Shown here: piece after piece, positions 39,725 through 53,338 of the stretch
Numbering within the stretch: position 1 is the first letter of the stretch
Layout: each line of letters begins with the position of its first letter
Source: Bacillus subtilis
GTDB lineage: Bacteria; Bacillota; Bacilli; Bacillales; Bacillaceae_C
Assembly (NCBI RefSeq): GCF_008764245.1
Contig: NZ_VTQV01000001.1
Location: 1 to 64,000, forward strand
DNA length: 64,000 nt
Direction of reading: 5' to 3'
Position numbers and translations under genes: made by a program
Notes under the pieces: model-generated
Database searches by the model: none
What the model was told of the DNA's origin: nothing
Seen by the model: only the letters and a program-made list of their open reading frames with translations

Positions 39725-40926
39725 TTATGATCTTCCTCTGTCCTATTTTTCACGATTTCTTCTAAGATTCGTTTTGCGGTTTCATTTTTACTTAATAAAG
39801 GTAATTTCTTTGGTCTGTGATTTTTTTGCACAATTGTGACGATATTTGTATCTGCTGAGAAACCAGCTCCTTTTGCCGTAAGATCATTGGCGATGATCAT
39901 ATCTGCATTCTTTCTTTCTAGTTTGCCGTAAGCATGTTCTTCGAGCTTTTCCGTTTCAGCAGCAAAGCCAACAAGATACTGATGTTCTTTTCGTTTTCCT
40001 AATTCCATTAATATATCCTTTGTTCTTTCAAATTCTAAAATGAGATTGCCGTCTTTTTTCTTTATTTTTTGCTGGGAAGTTTGTTTTGGACGATAATCGG
40101 CCACAGCTGCACTTTTTATCACAATATCGGCAGAAGGAAAGTATTTTAACACTTGCTCATACATATTCTCTGCCGTTTCAATCGAGATACATTTCACACC
40201 CGTTGGTACGGGTAATGTGCTTGGACCAGAAATTAATACTACTTCCGCCCCCATTTTCTCTGCTTCTTCTGCTAGTGCATAGCCCATTTTTCCTGAAGAG
40301 TGATTCGTTAAATAACGCACAGGATCAATCTTTTCTTTAGTTGGCCCCGCAGTAATGAGAACTTTCTTGCCTTTAAGTGGCTGTTCTGGTTCAGAAAAAT
40401 GCTGATCAATGTAGTCTACAATCGTTTCAGGTTCCTCTAATCTCCCTTTCCCGACATAACCACAAGCTAGATATCCATCACCAGGTTCAATAAAACGATG
40501 ACCAAATTGATGTAATGTATCAATATTTTTTTTCACAGCTGGATGATCATACATATGCACATTCATTGCTGGCGCAATCCACACGGGAGCTGTCGTGGCA
40601 AGTAAAGTCGTGGAAACCATATCATCCGCTAAACCATGGGCTAATTTTGCAAGCATATTGGCTGTTGCCGGTGCAATTAAACATAAATCTGCCCAATCAG
40701 CTAAGTCTATATGAGCAATCACCTCGGGATTATTTTCAATAAAAGTATCTGTGTAAACCTCATTTCGAGATAAGGCTTGAAAAGTTAGGGGTGATACAAA
40801 ATTCGTAGCTGATTTTGTCATCATTACTTTAACGGAATAACCCGATTGAACAAGCTTGCTTGTTAGTGCGGCTGCTTTATAACAAGCAATACCACCTGTC
40901 ACACCTAATAAAATATTTTTCTTCAT
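39721..40926 (-). CDS. coaBC: Bifunctional CoaBC, coenzyme A biosynthesis
   Basis: This 401-residue fusion makes 4'-phosphopantetheine. CoaC (residues 1-180) decarboxylates phosphopantothenoylcysteine, and CoaB (190-401) joins phosphopantothenate to cysteine. CoaC motifs are GVTGGIACYKAAALTSKL, HIDLADWADLCLIAPATAN, PAMNVHMYDHPAV and the Cys in ACGYVGKGRL. CoaB shows TAGPTKEKIDPVRYLTNHSS and ADYRPK. The start MKKNILLG follows GGGGATGTATAAA. An earlier ATG overlaps that site. Confidence 0.96.
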   Translation of the reverse strand: MKKNILLGVTGGIACYKAAALTSKLVQSGYSVKVMMTKSATNFVSPLTFQALSRNEVYTDTFIENNPEVIAHIDLADWADLCLIAPATANMLAKLAHGLADDMVSTTLLATTAPVWIAPAMNVHMYDHPAVKKNIDTLHQFGHRFIEPGDGYLACGYVGKGRLEEPETIVDYIDQHFSEPEQPLKGKKVLITAGPTKEKIDPVRYLTNHSSGKMGYALAEEAEKMGAEVVLISGPSTLPVPTGVKCISIETAENMYEQVLKYFPSADIVIKSAAVADYRPKQTSQQKIKKKDGNLILEFERTKDILMELGKRKEHQYLVGFAAETEKLEEHAYGKLERKNADMIIANDLTAKGAGFSADTNIVTIVQKNHRPKKLPLLSKNETAKRILEEIVKNRTEEDHK

Positions 40927-40978
40927 TTTATACATCCCCATTTATAATTTGACTACTAGTATGTATAACCAGAACTAA

Positions 40979-41045
40979 AAGCGCAAGCGACTATTACAAG
41001 GATAAACGAATAAGGGCGCGACAACAATCGCCACGCCATCCTGAC
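40979..41045. repeat. Degenerate GCGC-type repeat, copy 5
   Basis: AAAAGCGCAAGCGACTATTA at the coaBC side, followed by GC-rich imperfect palindromes (GGGCGCGAC, CGCCACGCC), resembles the dispersed family. It lies between rpoZ and coaBC and is less well conserved than the other copies. Confidence 0.4.
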
Positions 41046-41064
41046 CTACTCCTGTAGACCTATA

Positions 41065-41095
41065 GAAAAGACAACCATATCTTTATAGGTTGTCT
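41065..41095 (-). terminator. Terminator after rpoZ
   Basis: AGACAACC / GGTTGTCT with an 11-nt loop, followed on the minus strand by TTTTC, lies 18 bp downstream of rpoZ. Confidence 0.7.
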
Positions 41096-41112
41096 GTTTC
41101 AAAAACCCCATA

Positions 41113-41306
41113 TTAAATATCTTTTACTTTCAAAGCTCCTGAATAAATTTCTTCCAAAGCTTTTCCTACAAACTTATGTGATTCGTAATTCTCCATTAAC
41201 GGATGCGATTTTTCCTGTAAACGACGAGCCCTGCTGGCGGAAACCGTCACAAGAGAATATTTAGAATCAATAACATTTAACAACTTATCAATAGATGGAT
41301 ATAGCA

Positions 41307-41307
<1 letters not shown>
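41113..41307 (-). CDS. rpoZ: RNA polymerase omega subunit
   Basis: This 64-residue omega subunit aids assembly and stability of RNA polymerase. [10 protein letters not shown], the central SRARRLQE and [15 protein letters not shown] are the conserved blocks of the family. Its start overlaps the gmk stop by one base, as in the gmk-rpoZ pair of other bacilli. Confidence 0.95.
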
Positions 41308-42192
<885 letters not shown>

Positions 42193-42264
42193 AATGCTCC
42201 TCCAGTCAACTATCGGTTTTTTTGTACATTTATATACATTTATACATGGATATAGTCCTGAATT

Positions 42265-42294
42265 AAAAAAGGTAATAGAACCTTGTCTATTACC
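42265..42294 (-). terminator. Terminator after yloB
   Basis: The hairpin GGTAATAG / CTATTACC is followed on the minus strand by TTTTTT, 26 bp beyond the yloB stop. Confidence 0.85.
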
Positions 42295-42319
42295 AGCCTC
42301 TTTAAAATTATATCACAAT

Positions 42320-44989
42320 TTATTTCTTTTTTCTTATAATAAAACTTCCCGCGAGTAAAAAAGTTGGTAAGGCACTCATCACTGCAATTAATAACCAGTC
42401 CATACCTATAATCGGAACAGTATGGAAAATGGGTTGTAAAGCAGGAATATAAATGACACAGATTGTCAATGCAAAGGAGAAGAGCACGGATAATACTAGA
42501 TATTTATTTTCAAAAGGGTTTCTTGTAAATACAGACACTTCGCTCCGACAATCAAATACATGAATGAGCTGTGCCATAATTAACGTAGCAAAGGCAACGG
42601 TTTGTGCATAAGCGAGATTAGCAGGATCGCGCTGATAGATAAACATAAATGCTAAAAGGGTCGAGATTCCTATTAAGAATCCTCGGGAAATGATCTTCCA
42701 GCCTAATCTTCTAGCAAATACCCCCTCATTAACGGGACGCGGCTTCCTCTTCATCACATCGTCCTCTGGCTGATCTAATCCCAATGCCATCGCTGGTAAT
42801 CCATCTGTTACTAAGTTTACCCATAATATCTGAATGGGCACAAGGGGTAGGGGCATGGACATCAGCATCGCAAAAAGCATAACGAGGATTTCCCCTACAT
42901 TCGATGCTAATAAGTAACGGATAAACTTTCTAATATTTTCATAAATATTTCGCCCTTCATGGATCGCCGATTTTATGGTTGCAAAATTGTCATCCATCAA
43001 GATCAATGAGGAGGCTTCCTTCGCAACGTCTGTGCCAGTGATTCCCATCGCAATCCCGATATCTGCTGACTTGATCGCAGGAGCATCGTTGATACCATCC
43101 CCTGTCATCGCGACAATATGTCCATTACTCTGTAAAGCTTTTACGATTTTTAATTTATGTTCGGGTGTAACTCGAGCAAAAACAGCGACATTTTCTACCA
43201 CTTTTTCTAATTCTTCCACCGTTAGTTGATTCAGCTTTTGCCCATCCATGACTAAGTCATTCTTCCCGAGAATACCTAATTGTTCCGCGATCGCACAGGC
43301 TGTTGCTTGATGATCCCCTGTAATCATGATTGTCTTTATTCCGGCTTGCTTACATTCTGCTACTGCCGCCTTTACTTCAGGGCGTGGCGGATCAATCATA
43401 CCTTGTAAGCCAATGAAGGTTAAATCCTTTTCAATCTCCTGTTCATCTTGAGGATACACATTTCCATGAAATGGTTTAAAAGCAATCGCAATCGTTCGTA
43501 AAGCTTGTTCTGCGAGTCGTTGTACGGTCGCCTGAATTTCTTCCCCTATCTCCCCACTAAGCATTCGCTTTTTTTGTTCCCATAAAATCGATTCACATTT
43601 ATCGGCTAAAACATCTGGCGCCCCTTTTGTGATGACAAATTGCTTTCCATTTTCATCCTTAACAATGACACTCATCATTTTTCTTGCGGAATCAAATGGA
43701 TATTCTTTTTGAATGGTGAATTGCTTTAATAATGAATCACGGTGGATATTCGCTTTCACGGCCGACATTAGGAGTGCTCCCTCAGTCGGATCTCCATCTA
43801 CAATGACTTTTCCATCCTTCATCATCAGTTCCGCATGGTTACAAAGAACGCCGAATGTTAGTAATTGTTTAATCGCCTTCTCATTCCCAGGGTTGATCTT
43901 TTGCTCATTATAGTAAAAATGTTCATGATCTTCCCCTTCAAGTTGATACGTTTTTCCCCCACTCCAAATACGTGTTACAGTCATTTTGTTTTGTGTCATC
44001 GTTCCTGTTTTATCTGAACAAATCACAGAGGCACAACCTAATGTCTCAACGGCTGGTAATTTACGCACGATCGCTTTTTTGCGAATCATTCTCTGAACGC
44101 CTAATGATAAAGCAACCGTCACAATGGCAGGTAATCCTTCCGGTATGGCGGCGACTGCAAGTGATACTCCTGCTAGGAACATTGTAAAGACATCATGTCC
44201 ATGAATAATTCCAACAACAACAACAAGCAGTGTTAAAGCCAAAGCAACCGTAATTAAAATTTTACCTAATTGTTGCAACCGTCTTTGCAGAGGAGTTGTC
44301 ATCACGGTTGCTGTTTGAATCATGTGGGCAATTTCCCCCATTGCAGTTTTCATTCCAGTTGCTGTCACAATCCCCATCCCATTACCACTTGTAACCAATG
44401 TACCTTTAAAAGCCATGTTGTTTAGGTCACCGAGATTTGGATTCGTGTCTTGAATGACATCTGTATGTTTCGTAGAAGGGATAGATTCTCCTGTTAGAGC
44501 TGATTCCTCTATTTGTAAATTATTCGCTTGGAGAAGACGCAAATCAGCCCCTATTCGATCGCCACTTGAAAATCGTAATATATCTCCAGGTACCACATCT
44601 CGGGAATTAATTTTCACCCATTGTCCTTCTCGTAATACAGATACCTGCGGGGCTGAAAGGTTTTTTAAAGCTTCTAAAGATTTCTCCGCCCTTCTTTCTT
44701 GGACAAACCCTAAAATGCCGTTTAAAAAAACAATCGCCATAATGGTAATCGCATCGATATACTCACCGAGAATACCTGAAATAAGTGTTGCCCCAAGTAA
44801 AACAAGGACCATAAAATCTTTGAATTGACTAAAGAATAATAAGATTGCTGATTGCTTTTCCCCTTCAGATAATTCGTTCCATCCGAATTTCTTTCTTTTT
44901 GTTTCAACCGCTTTATTCGTCAGCCCCTGTTCAATGCTTGTGTTTAAAGATGCTTCCACTTCTTTTTCTTGCATTTCATAAAACTGCAT
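42320..44989 (-). CDS. yloB: Calcium-type P-type ATPase YloB
   Basis: This is an 889-residue P2A-type cation pump resembling SERCA. Motifs are the actuator LTGES near 175, the transmembrane Ca-site segment AIPEGLPAIVTVALSLGVQRM near 290, the phosphorylated Asp in CSDKTGTMTQNKMTV near 330, MTGDGINDAPAIKSADIGIAM near 610 and about ten membrane segments. The C-terminus ends in a basic RKKK. In B. subtilis the homologue is a sporulation-associated Ca pump. The start MQFYEMQEKEVE follows GAGGTGAGGGGC, and a longer frame is less likely. It is divergent from rqcH. Confidence 0.95.
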   Translation of the reverse strand: MQFYEMQEKEVEASLNTSIEQGLTNKAVETKRKKFGWNELSEGEKQSAILLFFSQFKDFMVLVLLGATLISGILGEYIDAITIMAIVFLNGILGFVQERRAEKSLEALKNLSAPQVSVLREGQWVKINSRDVVPGDILRFSSGDRIGADLRLLQANNLQIEESALTGESIPSTKHTDVIQDTNPNLGDLNNMAFKGTLVTSGNGMGIVTATGMKTAMGEIAHMIQTATVMTTPLQRRLQQLGKILITVALALTLLVVVVGIIHGHDVFTMFLAGVSLAVAAIPEGLPAIVTVALSLGVQRMIRKKAIVRKLPAVETLGCASVICSDKTGTMTQNKMTVTRIWSGGKTYQLEGEDHEHFYYNEQKINPGNEKAIKQLLTFGVLCNHAELMMKDGKVIVDGDPTEGALLMSAVKANIHRDSLLKQFTIQKEYPFDSARKMMSVIVKDENGKQFVITKGAPDVLADKCESILWEQKKRMLSGEIGEEIQATVQRLAEQALRTIAIAFKPFHGNVYPQDEQEIEKDLTFIGLQGMIDPPRPEVKAAVAECKQAGIKTIMITGDHQATACAIAEQLGILGKNDLVMDGQKLNQLTVEELEKVVENVAVFARVTPEHKLKIVKALQSNGHIVAMTGDGINDAPAIKSADIGIAMGITGTDVAKEASSLILMDDNFATIKSAIHEGRNIYENIRKFIRYLLASNVGEILVMLFAMLMSMPLPLVPIQILWVNLVTDGLPAMALGLDQPEDDVMKRKPRPVNEGVFARRLGWKIISRGFLIGISTLLAFMFIYQRDPANLAYAQTVAFATLIMAQLIHVFDCRSEVSVFTRNPFENKYLVLSVLFSFALTICVIYIPALQPIFHTVPIIGMDWLLIAVMSALPTFLLAGSFIIRKKK

Positions 44990-45092
44990 GCCCCTCACCT
45001 CATCACTCTCTTTCACTTAACATACAGAAGTTGTCCATGTAATAGCATGCTTATTCAGTTGGAGTAGATTTCATGATATAATTTTGCCTAAG

Positions 45093-45242
45093 AGGATGTT
45101 CAAAAAGTCCGGTAAAAATGACACTGCGAATTTCTTCGTTGGCTTGCTTCTCCGCTGCTCATGTATCTAAATGCATACATTCCGCTGCTCGAAGGCTGCG
45201 CCGCCTCGAACTTCTTGGTCCTTTTTATCCTCCTTTTGAACA
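45093..45242. repeat. 150-bp inverted-ended repeat element, copy B
   Basis: This is the second copy of the element at 12880-13029, in opposite orientation, in the 305-base divergent region between yloB and rqcH. It begins AGGATGTTCAAAAAGTCCGG and ends with the inverted TTTTGAACA. Only about eight differences from copy A are seen by eye, including compensating one-base indels. It leaves only about 52 bp before rqcH for that gene's promoter. I see no other feature in the region beyond AT-rich promoter-like sequence. Confidence 0.85.
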
Positions 45243-45294
45243 CGAACTTTAAGCACAAAAGTTTCGAATATAAAATGGAAGAGGTCGTTTTGTC

Positions 45295-46998
45295 ATGCCT
45301 TTTGATGGTTTTTTTACTCGGGCAATTGTATCTGAATTAACGTCCCTACTTGTTGGTGGTAGGATTAGTAAAATACACCAGCCTTTTAAAAATGAAATTG
45401 TCATGATTGTGAGAGCGGCAAGGAAAAATTATAAGTTGCTTATTTCCGCCCATCCTAGCTATGCAAGGATGCAAGTAACCGAGGATACATTTGAAAATCC
45501 GCAGGAACCGCCGATGTTTTGTATGATTTTGCGAAAACATTTAGAAGGTGCCATTATTGAGGATATAAGTCAAGTTGAAATGGATCGAATCATTATTTTA
45601 AAGATCAAGGGTCGTGATGAACTGGGCGATATTCGCTATAAAAAGTTGATCATCGAAATTATGGGTAGACATAGCAATATCATTTTGGTCGATGAAGAAA
45701 CAGAGATGATTCTAGATAGTGTAAAGCATATCCCTACAGCTTTAAATAGCTATCGGACTATTTTACCTGGAGCTCAGTATATTTTGCCACCTGCACAAAA
45801 TAAACAAAATCCGTTAGCAGCAACAGAGGAAGATCTATTAAGAACCATTGATTTTAATGCGGGAAAATTAGACAAACAGATTGTTGAAAGTTTCTCGGGA
45901 GTTTCTCCATTACTTGCGAAGGAGATCGTTTATCAAGCCGGACTCGCGAATCGAGAAACAGTGCCCAAATCTTTTTTAACAATGATGACTAAACTTGAAG
46001 CGCATCAATACCAACCTAGTATTACAGCGACAAGTCAAAAAGAGGAGTTTTATTTATTTCCAGTTACATCGTTGGCTGGTGAAGTGAAACAATTTGCAAC
46101 TTTAAGCGAAATGCTGGATCGATTTTACTTTGGGAAAGCGGATCGGGATCGCGTAAGGCAGCAAGCACATGACTTAGAGAGATTGATGAAGAACGAAAGG
46201 GAAAAAAATGAGGGAAAGTTAAGGAAATTGGAGCAAACATTAGCGGAAGCTGAGAATGCTGATCAACATCAACTACTTGGGGAGTTATTAACCGCCAATC
46301 TTCATCAAGTTCAAAGAGGAATGAAGGAAATTACTGTCCCGAACTATTATGATGAGCATTATCAAGATATAACTATCCCATTAGATGCGCGAAAAACCCC
46401 TTCGGAAAATGCGCAAATGTATTTTACTAAATATCAAAAAGCGAAAAACGCGGTTCAGGTGGTAAAGGAGCAAATCGAAAAAACGAAGCGTGAAATGGAT
46501 TATTTTGATGGGCTAATCCAACAACTTGACTCTGCTTCTCCTCGTGATTTAGAAGAAATTCGGGAGGAATTAGGGGAAGAAGGTTATTTACGTTCCCAAA
46601 AGAAAAATAGAAAGAAGTCGAATACAAAACCTGCCATTGAGCGTTATCAAGCTAGTGACGGAACTGATATTTTCGTGGGAAAAAATAATAAACAAAATGA
46701 CTATTTAACGAACAAAATCGCCGCAAGAGATGAAATTTGGCTACACACGAAGGACATTCCTGGTTCCCATGTCGTGATCCGTAGCAAAAATCCTGGAGAA
46801 GCGACCATCCTGGAAGCGGCCATGCTTGCTGCTTATTTCAGTAAAGCGAAAAATTCCGCCTCCGTGCCTGTCGACTATACAAAAGTTAGACATGTCAAGA
46901 AACCGAATGGCGCAAAACCGGGATTTGTCATCTACGATAATCAGCAAACCGTCTACGTAACACCTAATGAAGATCAAGTAAGAAAAATGCAAAAATAG
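45295..46998 (+). CDS. rqcH: Ribosome-associated quality control factor RqcH (YloA)
   Basis: RqcH is a 567-residue NEMF-family protein that binds obstructed 50S subunits and adds C-terminal alanine tails to stalled peptides. The NFACT-N domain begins [19 protein letters not shown], with the family motif [12 protein letters not shown] near 122-133. A helix-hairpin-helix region and a coiled coil (about 280-440) follow. The C-terminal NFACT-R domain has [17 protein letters not shown] near 478-494. It was earlier called a fibronectin-binding protein. The rqcH start follows GAAGAGG. Confidence 0.95.
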   Translation: MPFDGFFTRAIVSELTSLLVGGRISKIHQPFKNEIVMIVRAARKNYKLLISAHPSYARMQVTEDTFENPQEPPMFCMILRKHLEGAIIEDISQVEMDRIIILKIKGRDELGDIRYKKLIIEIMGRHSNIILVDEETEMILDSVKHIPTALNSYRTILPGAQYILPPAQNKQNPLAATEEDLLRTIDFNAGKLDKQIVESFSGVSPLLAKEIVYQAGLANRETVPKSFLTMMTKLEAHQYQPSITATSQKEEFYLFPVTSLAGEVKQFATLSEMLDRFYFGKADRDRVRQQAHDLERLMKNEREKNEGKLRKLEQTLAEAENADQHQLLGELLTANLHQVQRGMKEITVPNYYDEHYQDITIPLDARKTPSENAQMYFTKYQKAKNAVQVVKEQIEKTKREMDYFDGLIQQLDSASPRDLEEIREELGEEGYLRSQKKNRKKSNTKPAIERYQASDGTDIFVGKNNKQNDYLTNKIAARDEIWLHTKDIPGSHVVIRSKNPGEATILEAAMLAAYFSKAKNSASVPVDYTKVRHVKKPNGAKPGFVIYDNQQTVYVTPNEDQVRKMQK

Positions 46999-47037
46999 GT
47001 AGCTGACATTACCCGGATTATGTTGAATAATATTATA

Positions 47038-47077
47038 TAAAAAAACTTTATAGGAGTTGCTGCAACTCCTATAAAGG
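47038..47077 (-). terminator. Terminator of the pyr operon
   Basis: A nearly perfect palindrome (CTTTATAGGAGTTGC and its complement) is followed on the minus strand by TTTTTTT, just past pyrE. It also lies at the convergent end of rqcH. Confidence 0.88.
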
Positions 47078-47088
47078 ATGAATTTATA

Positions 47089-47721
47089 CTATTTTCCCTG
47101 CCACTGTTCAGGGTGCTTCCGCCAATTTTCAAGTGTTACTTGATCATTTTCCTCGATCACGCCTTGGTTTAAGGCAACCTGTATTAAGGTTGTGTAGCCT
47201 GTTAATGAATAAGCTTTTAACCGTGCCTCTTCGAGTCTTTCTCGTCCTTTTTCCAATTCATATGTAAAGATCGATACAATCCCTAATACTTCGACACCTT
47301 CTGCTTGAAGGGCTTGTGCGGCAGTAATCGCACTACCTCCAGTAGAGATTAAATCTTCTACCACAACAGCTTTTTGCCCCTTCGTAATTCTCCCTTCAAT
47401 TTGATTTCCTTTCCCATGACTTTTAGCGGATGAACGAACATAACACATTGGCAATTCGAGCTGATCACTGACCCAGGCTGCATGTGGAATACCTGCTGTA
47501 GCGGTACCTGCGATGATTTCTGTTTCTGGAAAATTGTCTTGAATTAACTTGGCCAAGCCGGTCGCAATTTCCTTACGCAAAGAAGGATAAGATAGAGTTA
47601 AACGGTTATCACAATAAATAGGGGATTTTATACCAGATGACCATGTAAAAGGATCATGAGGTTTTAGTGATACAGCCTCGATTTCTAGTAATTGTTCTGC
47701 CATTTTCTCTGCCAAATTCAT
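47089..47721 (-). CDS. pyrE: Orotate phosphoribosyltransferase
   Basis: PyrE is a 210-residue enzyme that forms OMP from orotate and PRPP. The PRPP-binding motif is [21 protein letters not shown] near 115-135. [17 protein letters not shown] and the flexible-loop block [15 protein letters not shown] also match. The chosen ATG lies two bases after the pyrF stop and follows GGGAGATG. A GTG/ATG six codons earlier would overlap pyrF. It is the last gene of the operon. Confidence 0.96.
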   Translation of the reverse strand: MNLAEKMAEQLLEIEAVSLKPHDPFTWSSGIKSPIYCDNRLTLSYPSLRKEIATGLAKLIQDNFPETEIIAGTATAGIPHAAWVSDQLELPMCYVRSSAKSHGKGNQIEGRITKGQKAVVVEDLISTGGSAITAAQALQAEGVEVLGIVSIFTYELEKGRERLEEARLKAYSLTGYTTLIQVALNQGVIEENDQVTLENWRKHPEQWQGK

Positions 47722-47723
47722 TA

Positions 47724-50122
<2,399 letters not shown>

Positions 50123-50126
<4 letters not shown>

Positions 50127-53100
50127 AGTTGAATCGCCTCTTTTCCTTTGTTAACTCCTCCTACCATTGGTGTAGAGGAGAAAACCATGGATTCCAATAC
50201 CCCCAAAATTGCTTCAGCCGTATCAAGCGACGTTAAACAAGCAATCCCGTTTTCCACAGACTCTCTTCTGATTCTAAAACCATCTCGTTCAGGCTGTTTT
50301 CCTTTTGTTAAAGTATTAATGACAATTTGTGCTTGTCCTTGGCGGATGACATCAATAAGAGTAAAGCCTTCAGATCCAATTTTGCCAACAACTTCGACTG
50401 GAATTTGATCATTTGCAATCACATTTGCTGTTCCGCTGGTGGCGAGAATACGATAGCCAATAGACGAGAATCTTTGCGCCAATTGACGCGCCTCTTCCTT
50501 GTCTTTATCCGCAACTGTAATTAAGACTGTTCCATATGTTTTAATTTCCATTCCAGATGCAACAAGTCCCTTATATAAAGCTTTTTCCATCGTTTTATCT
50601 TTTCCCATGACTTCACCAGTTGATTTCATTTCAGGACCTAATGAGATATCGACTCTTCTTAGTTTTGCAAATGAGAAGACAGGTACTTTTACATATACGC
50701 CTTCTTGTTCCGGTACAATGCCTGTTTCATAACCTAATTCTGGCAACGGCTTACCTAGAATCACTCTAGTTGCTAGATTCGCCATCGGAACCCCCGTAAT
50801 TTTGCTTAAGAAAGGCACAGTCCGACTTGAGCGCGGATTAACCTCAATCACATATAATTCATTTTGCGAAATGACATATTGGATGTTTAACAAGCCAACA
50901 ATTTCAAGCCCTCTCGCTAAACGCTTTGTATAATCGACAATTTTCTCCTTCATTTCAGAGCTAATGTTTTGTGGAGGATAAACGGCAATCGAATCACCGG
51001 AGTGAACACCCGCTCGTTCTATATGCTCCATAATACCTGGGATCAAGACATTGTCGCCATCAGAAATGGCATCCACTTCAATTTCCTTTCCTATTAAGTA
51101 ACGATCAACCAAAACCGGATGCTCTGGATTAATTTTCACTGCATTTTCCATATAATGTAACAGCTCTTTTTCTTCGTAAACAATTTCCATCGCTCTTCCA
51201 CCTAAAACATAGGATGGACGAACAAGAACAGGATACCCTATTTCTGTGGCAATTTTCACTGCTTCCTCCACAGAGAAAGCTGTTTTCCCTTTTGGTTGTG
51301 GAATCCGTAAAATTTCTAATGCCTGTTCAAATTTATCACGGTTTTCGGCACGGTCAAGACTTTCTAAGGAAGTCCCCAAAATTCGAACTCCCCGACTTTC
51401 TAACTCAGCCGCTAAGTTAATCGCTGTTTGGCCTCCAAATTGAACAACGACTCCTTCAGGTTGCTCAAGATCGATCACATGCATCACATCTTCGATTGTC
51501 AATGGTTCGAAATAAAGCTTATCTGAAATACTAAAATCCGTAGAGACCGTTTCAGGGTTGTTGTTAATGATTATGGCTTCATAGCCTGCCTCTTGAATTG
51601 CCCATACACTGTGGACCGTTGCATAATCAAATTCAACCCCTTGGCCAATCCGGATCGGACCAGATCCAAGCACAACCACACTTTTCTTATCGCTTTGCGT
51701 TGATTCATTCTCTGTTTCATATGTTCCGTAGAAATATGGCGTTTCGGCTTCAAATTCACCTGCACAAGTGTCTACTTTTTTATAAACAGGTAGGATGCCT
51801 TGCTCTTTCCGCCATTCGTATACATCTTTCTCTGCGATGTTCCATAGTTTGGCCATCGTCTTATCACTAAAACCGAATTCTTTTGCCTTTCGCCCCCATT
51901 CAGTATGCATGGGAGATTCTCGTAATTGTTGTTCAAGCTTAATGATTCTTTCTAGTTTATATAAAAAGTAGAGGTCAATTTGACTCCAGTCATGAATTTG
52001 TTCAATCGAAATCCCTTGTCTTAATGCTTCTCCAATGAAAAACAAGCGTTCATCTGTTGCCCGCTCAATTTGTTTTTGTAAGACTTTTGGTTCAATCTCC
52101 GCATTGCCTGGAAGTTCAAGATGGAAAATTCCGCTTTCCAATGAACGTACTGCTTTTAATAGTGATTCCTCAAATGTTCTACCAATGGCCATGACTTCAC
52201 CAGTTGCTTTCATTTGGGTTCCTAATCGTCTATTCGCAGATTCGAATTTATCAAATGGCCATCTTGGAATTTTCGTGACGATATAATCGATGGTTGGTTC
52301 AAAACAAGCATATGTTTTTCCTGTCACAGGATTCATGATTTCATCCAATGTATAACCTGCCGCAATTTTGGCAGCGAGTTTAGCGATTGGAAAACCAGTC
52401 GCTTTGGAAGCAAGCGCAGACGAGCGACTCACCCTTGGATTCACTTCAATGCAGTAGTATTGAAAACTCTCTGGATCTAGCGCAAGTTGTACATTACAAC
52501 CTCCTTCGATTCCGAGAGCACGGATCAATTTTAACGAGGCATTCCTCATAATTTGGAGCTCACGGTCACTAAGAGTTTGGCACGGTGCGACAACAATCGA
52601 GTCTCCTGTATGGATGCCGACAGGATCAAAGTTTTCCATATGGCAGATCACGATTGCATTATCATTTGCGTCTCTCATCACTTCAAACTCAATTTCTTTG
52701 AAACCTGCAATACTTTTTTCCACAAGACATTGATGAACAGGACTATTTTTTAAACCACTTGCCACAATTTCTTGCAAATCCGCCAGATTTTCACAAATTC
52801 CTCCACCTGTTCCCCCTAGAGTATAGGCAGGTCTTACGATAATTGGGTAACCGATTTTTTCTGCAAACGAAACGGCTTCCTCTACTGTATGGATGATATC
52901 ACTCTCTGGGACTGGCTCATTTAGCTGGTTCATTAAAGCCCGAAATTGATCACGGTCTTCCGCCTGTTCGATAGCCGAGAGCTTCGTTCCAAGAATTTTA
53001 ACATTGCATTCTTCTAAAATACCTGCTTGTGCCAGTTGCATGGCCATGTTCAAGCCAGTTTGGCCACCTAAAGTTGGTAAAATCGCATCTGGTCTTTCTT

Positions 53101-53338
53101 TTCGAATGATTCTCGCCACAAATTCCAATGTTAACGGTTCAATATAGACGGCATCGGCAATTTCTGTATCTGTCATAATCGTTGCAGGGTTGGAGTTGAT
53201 CAAGATGACTCGATAGCCCTCTTCCTTTAAAGCGAGACAGGCTTGAGTACCCGCATAATCAAATTCTGCGGCTTGGCCAATGACGATTGGGCCAGATCCA
53301 ATCACGAGTATGCTTTGAATATCGGTTCTTTTAGGCAT
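50123..53338 (-). CDS. pyrAB: Carbamoyl-phosphate synthetase large subunit
   Basis: PyrAB is a 1071-residue synthetase with two homologous ATP-grasp halves. The first half (1-400) starts with [20 protein letters not shown] and includes [15 protein letters not shown] and [18 protein letters not shown]. The second half (550-930) repeats [36 protein letters not shown] and [15 protein letters not shown]. The C-terminal regulatory MGS domain follows. All synthetic motifs look intact, in contrast to the altered PyrAA glutaminase. It overlaps pyrAA by 8 bp. Confidence 0.97.
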
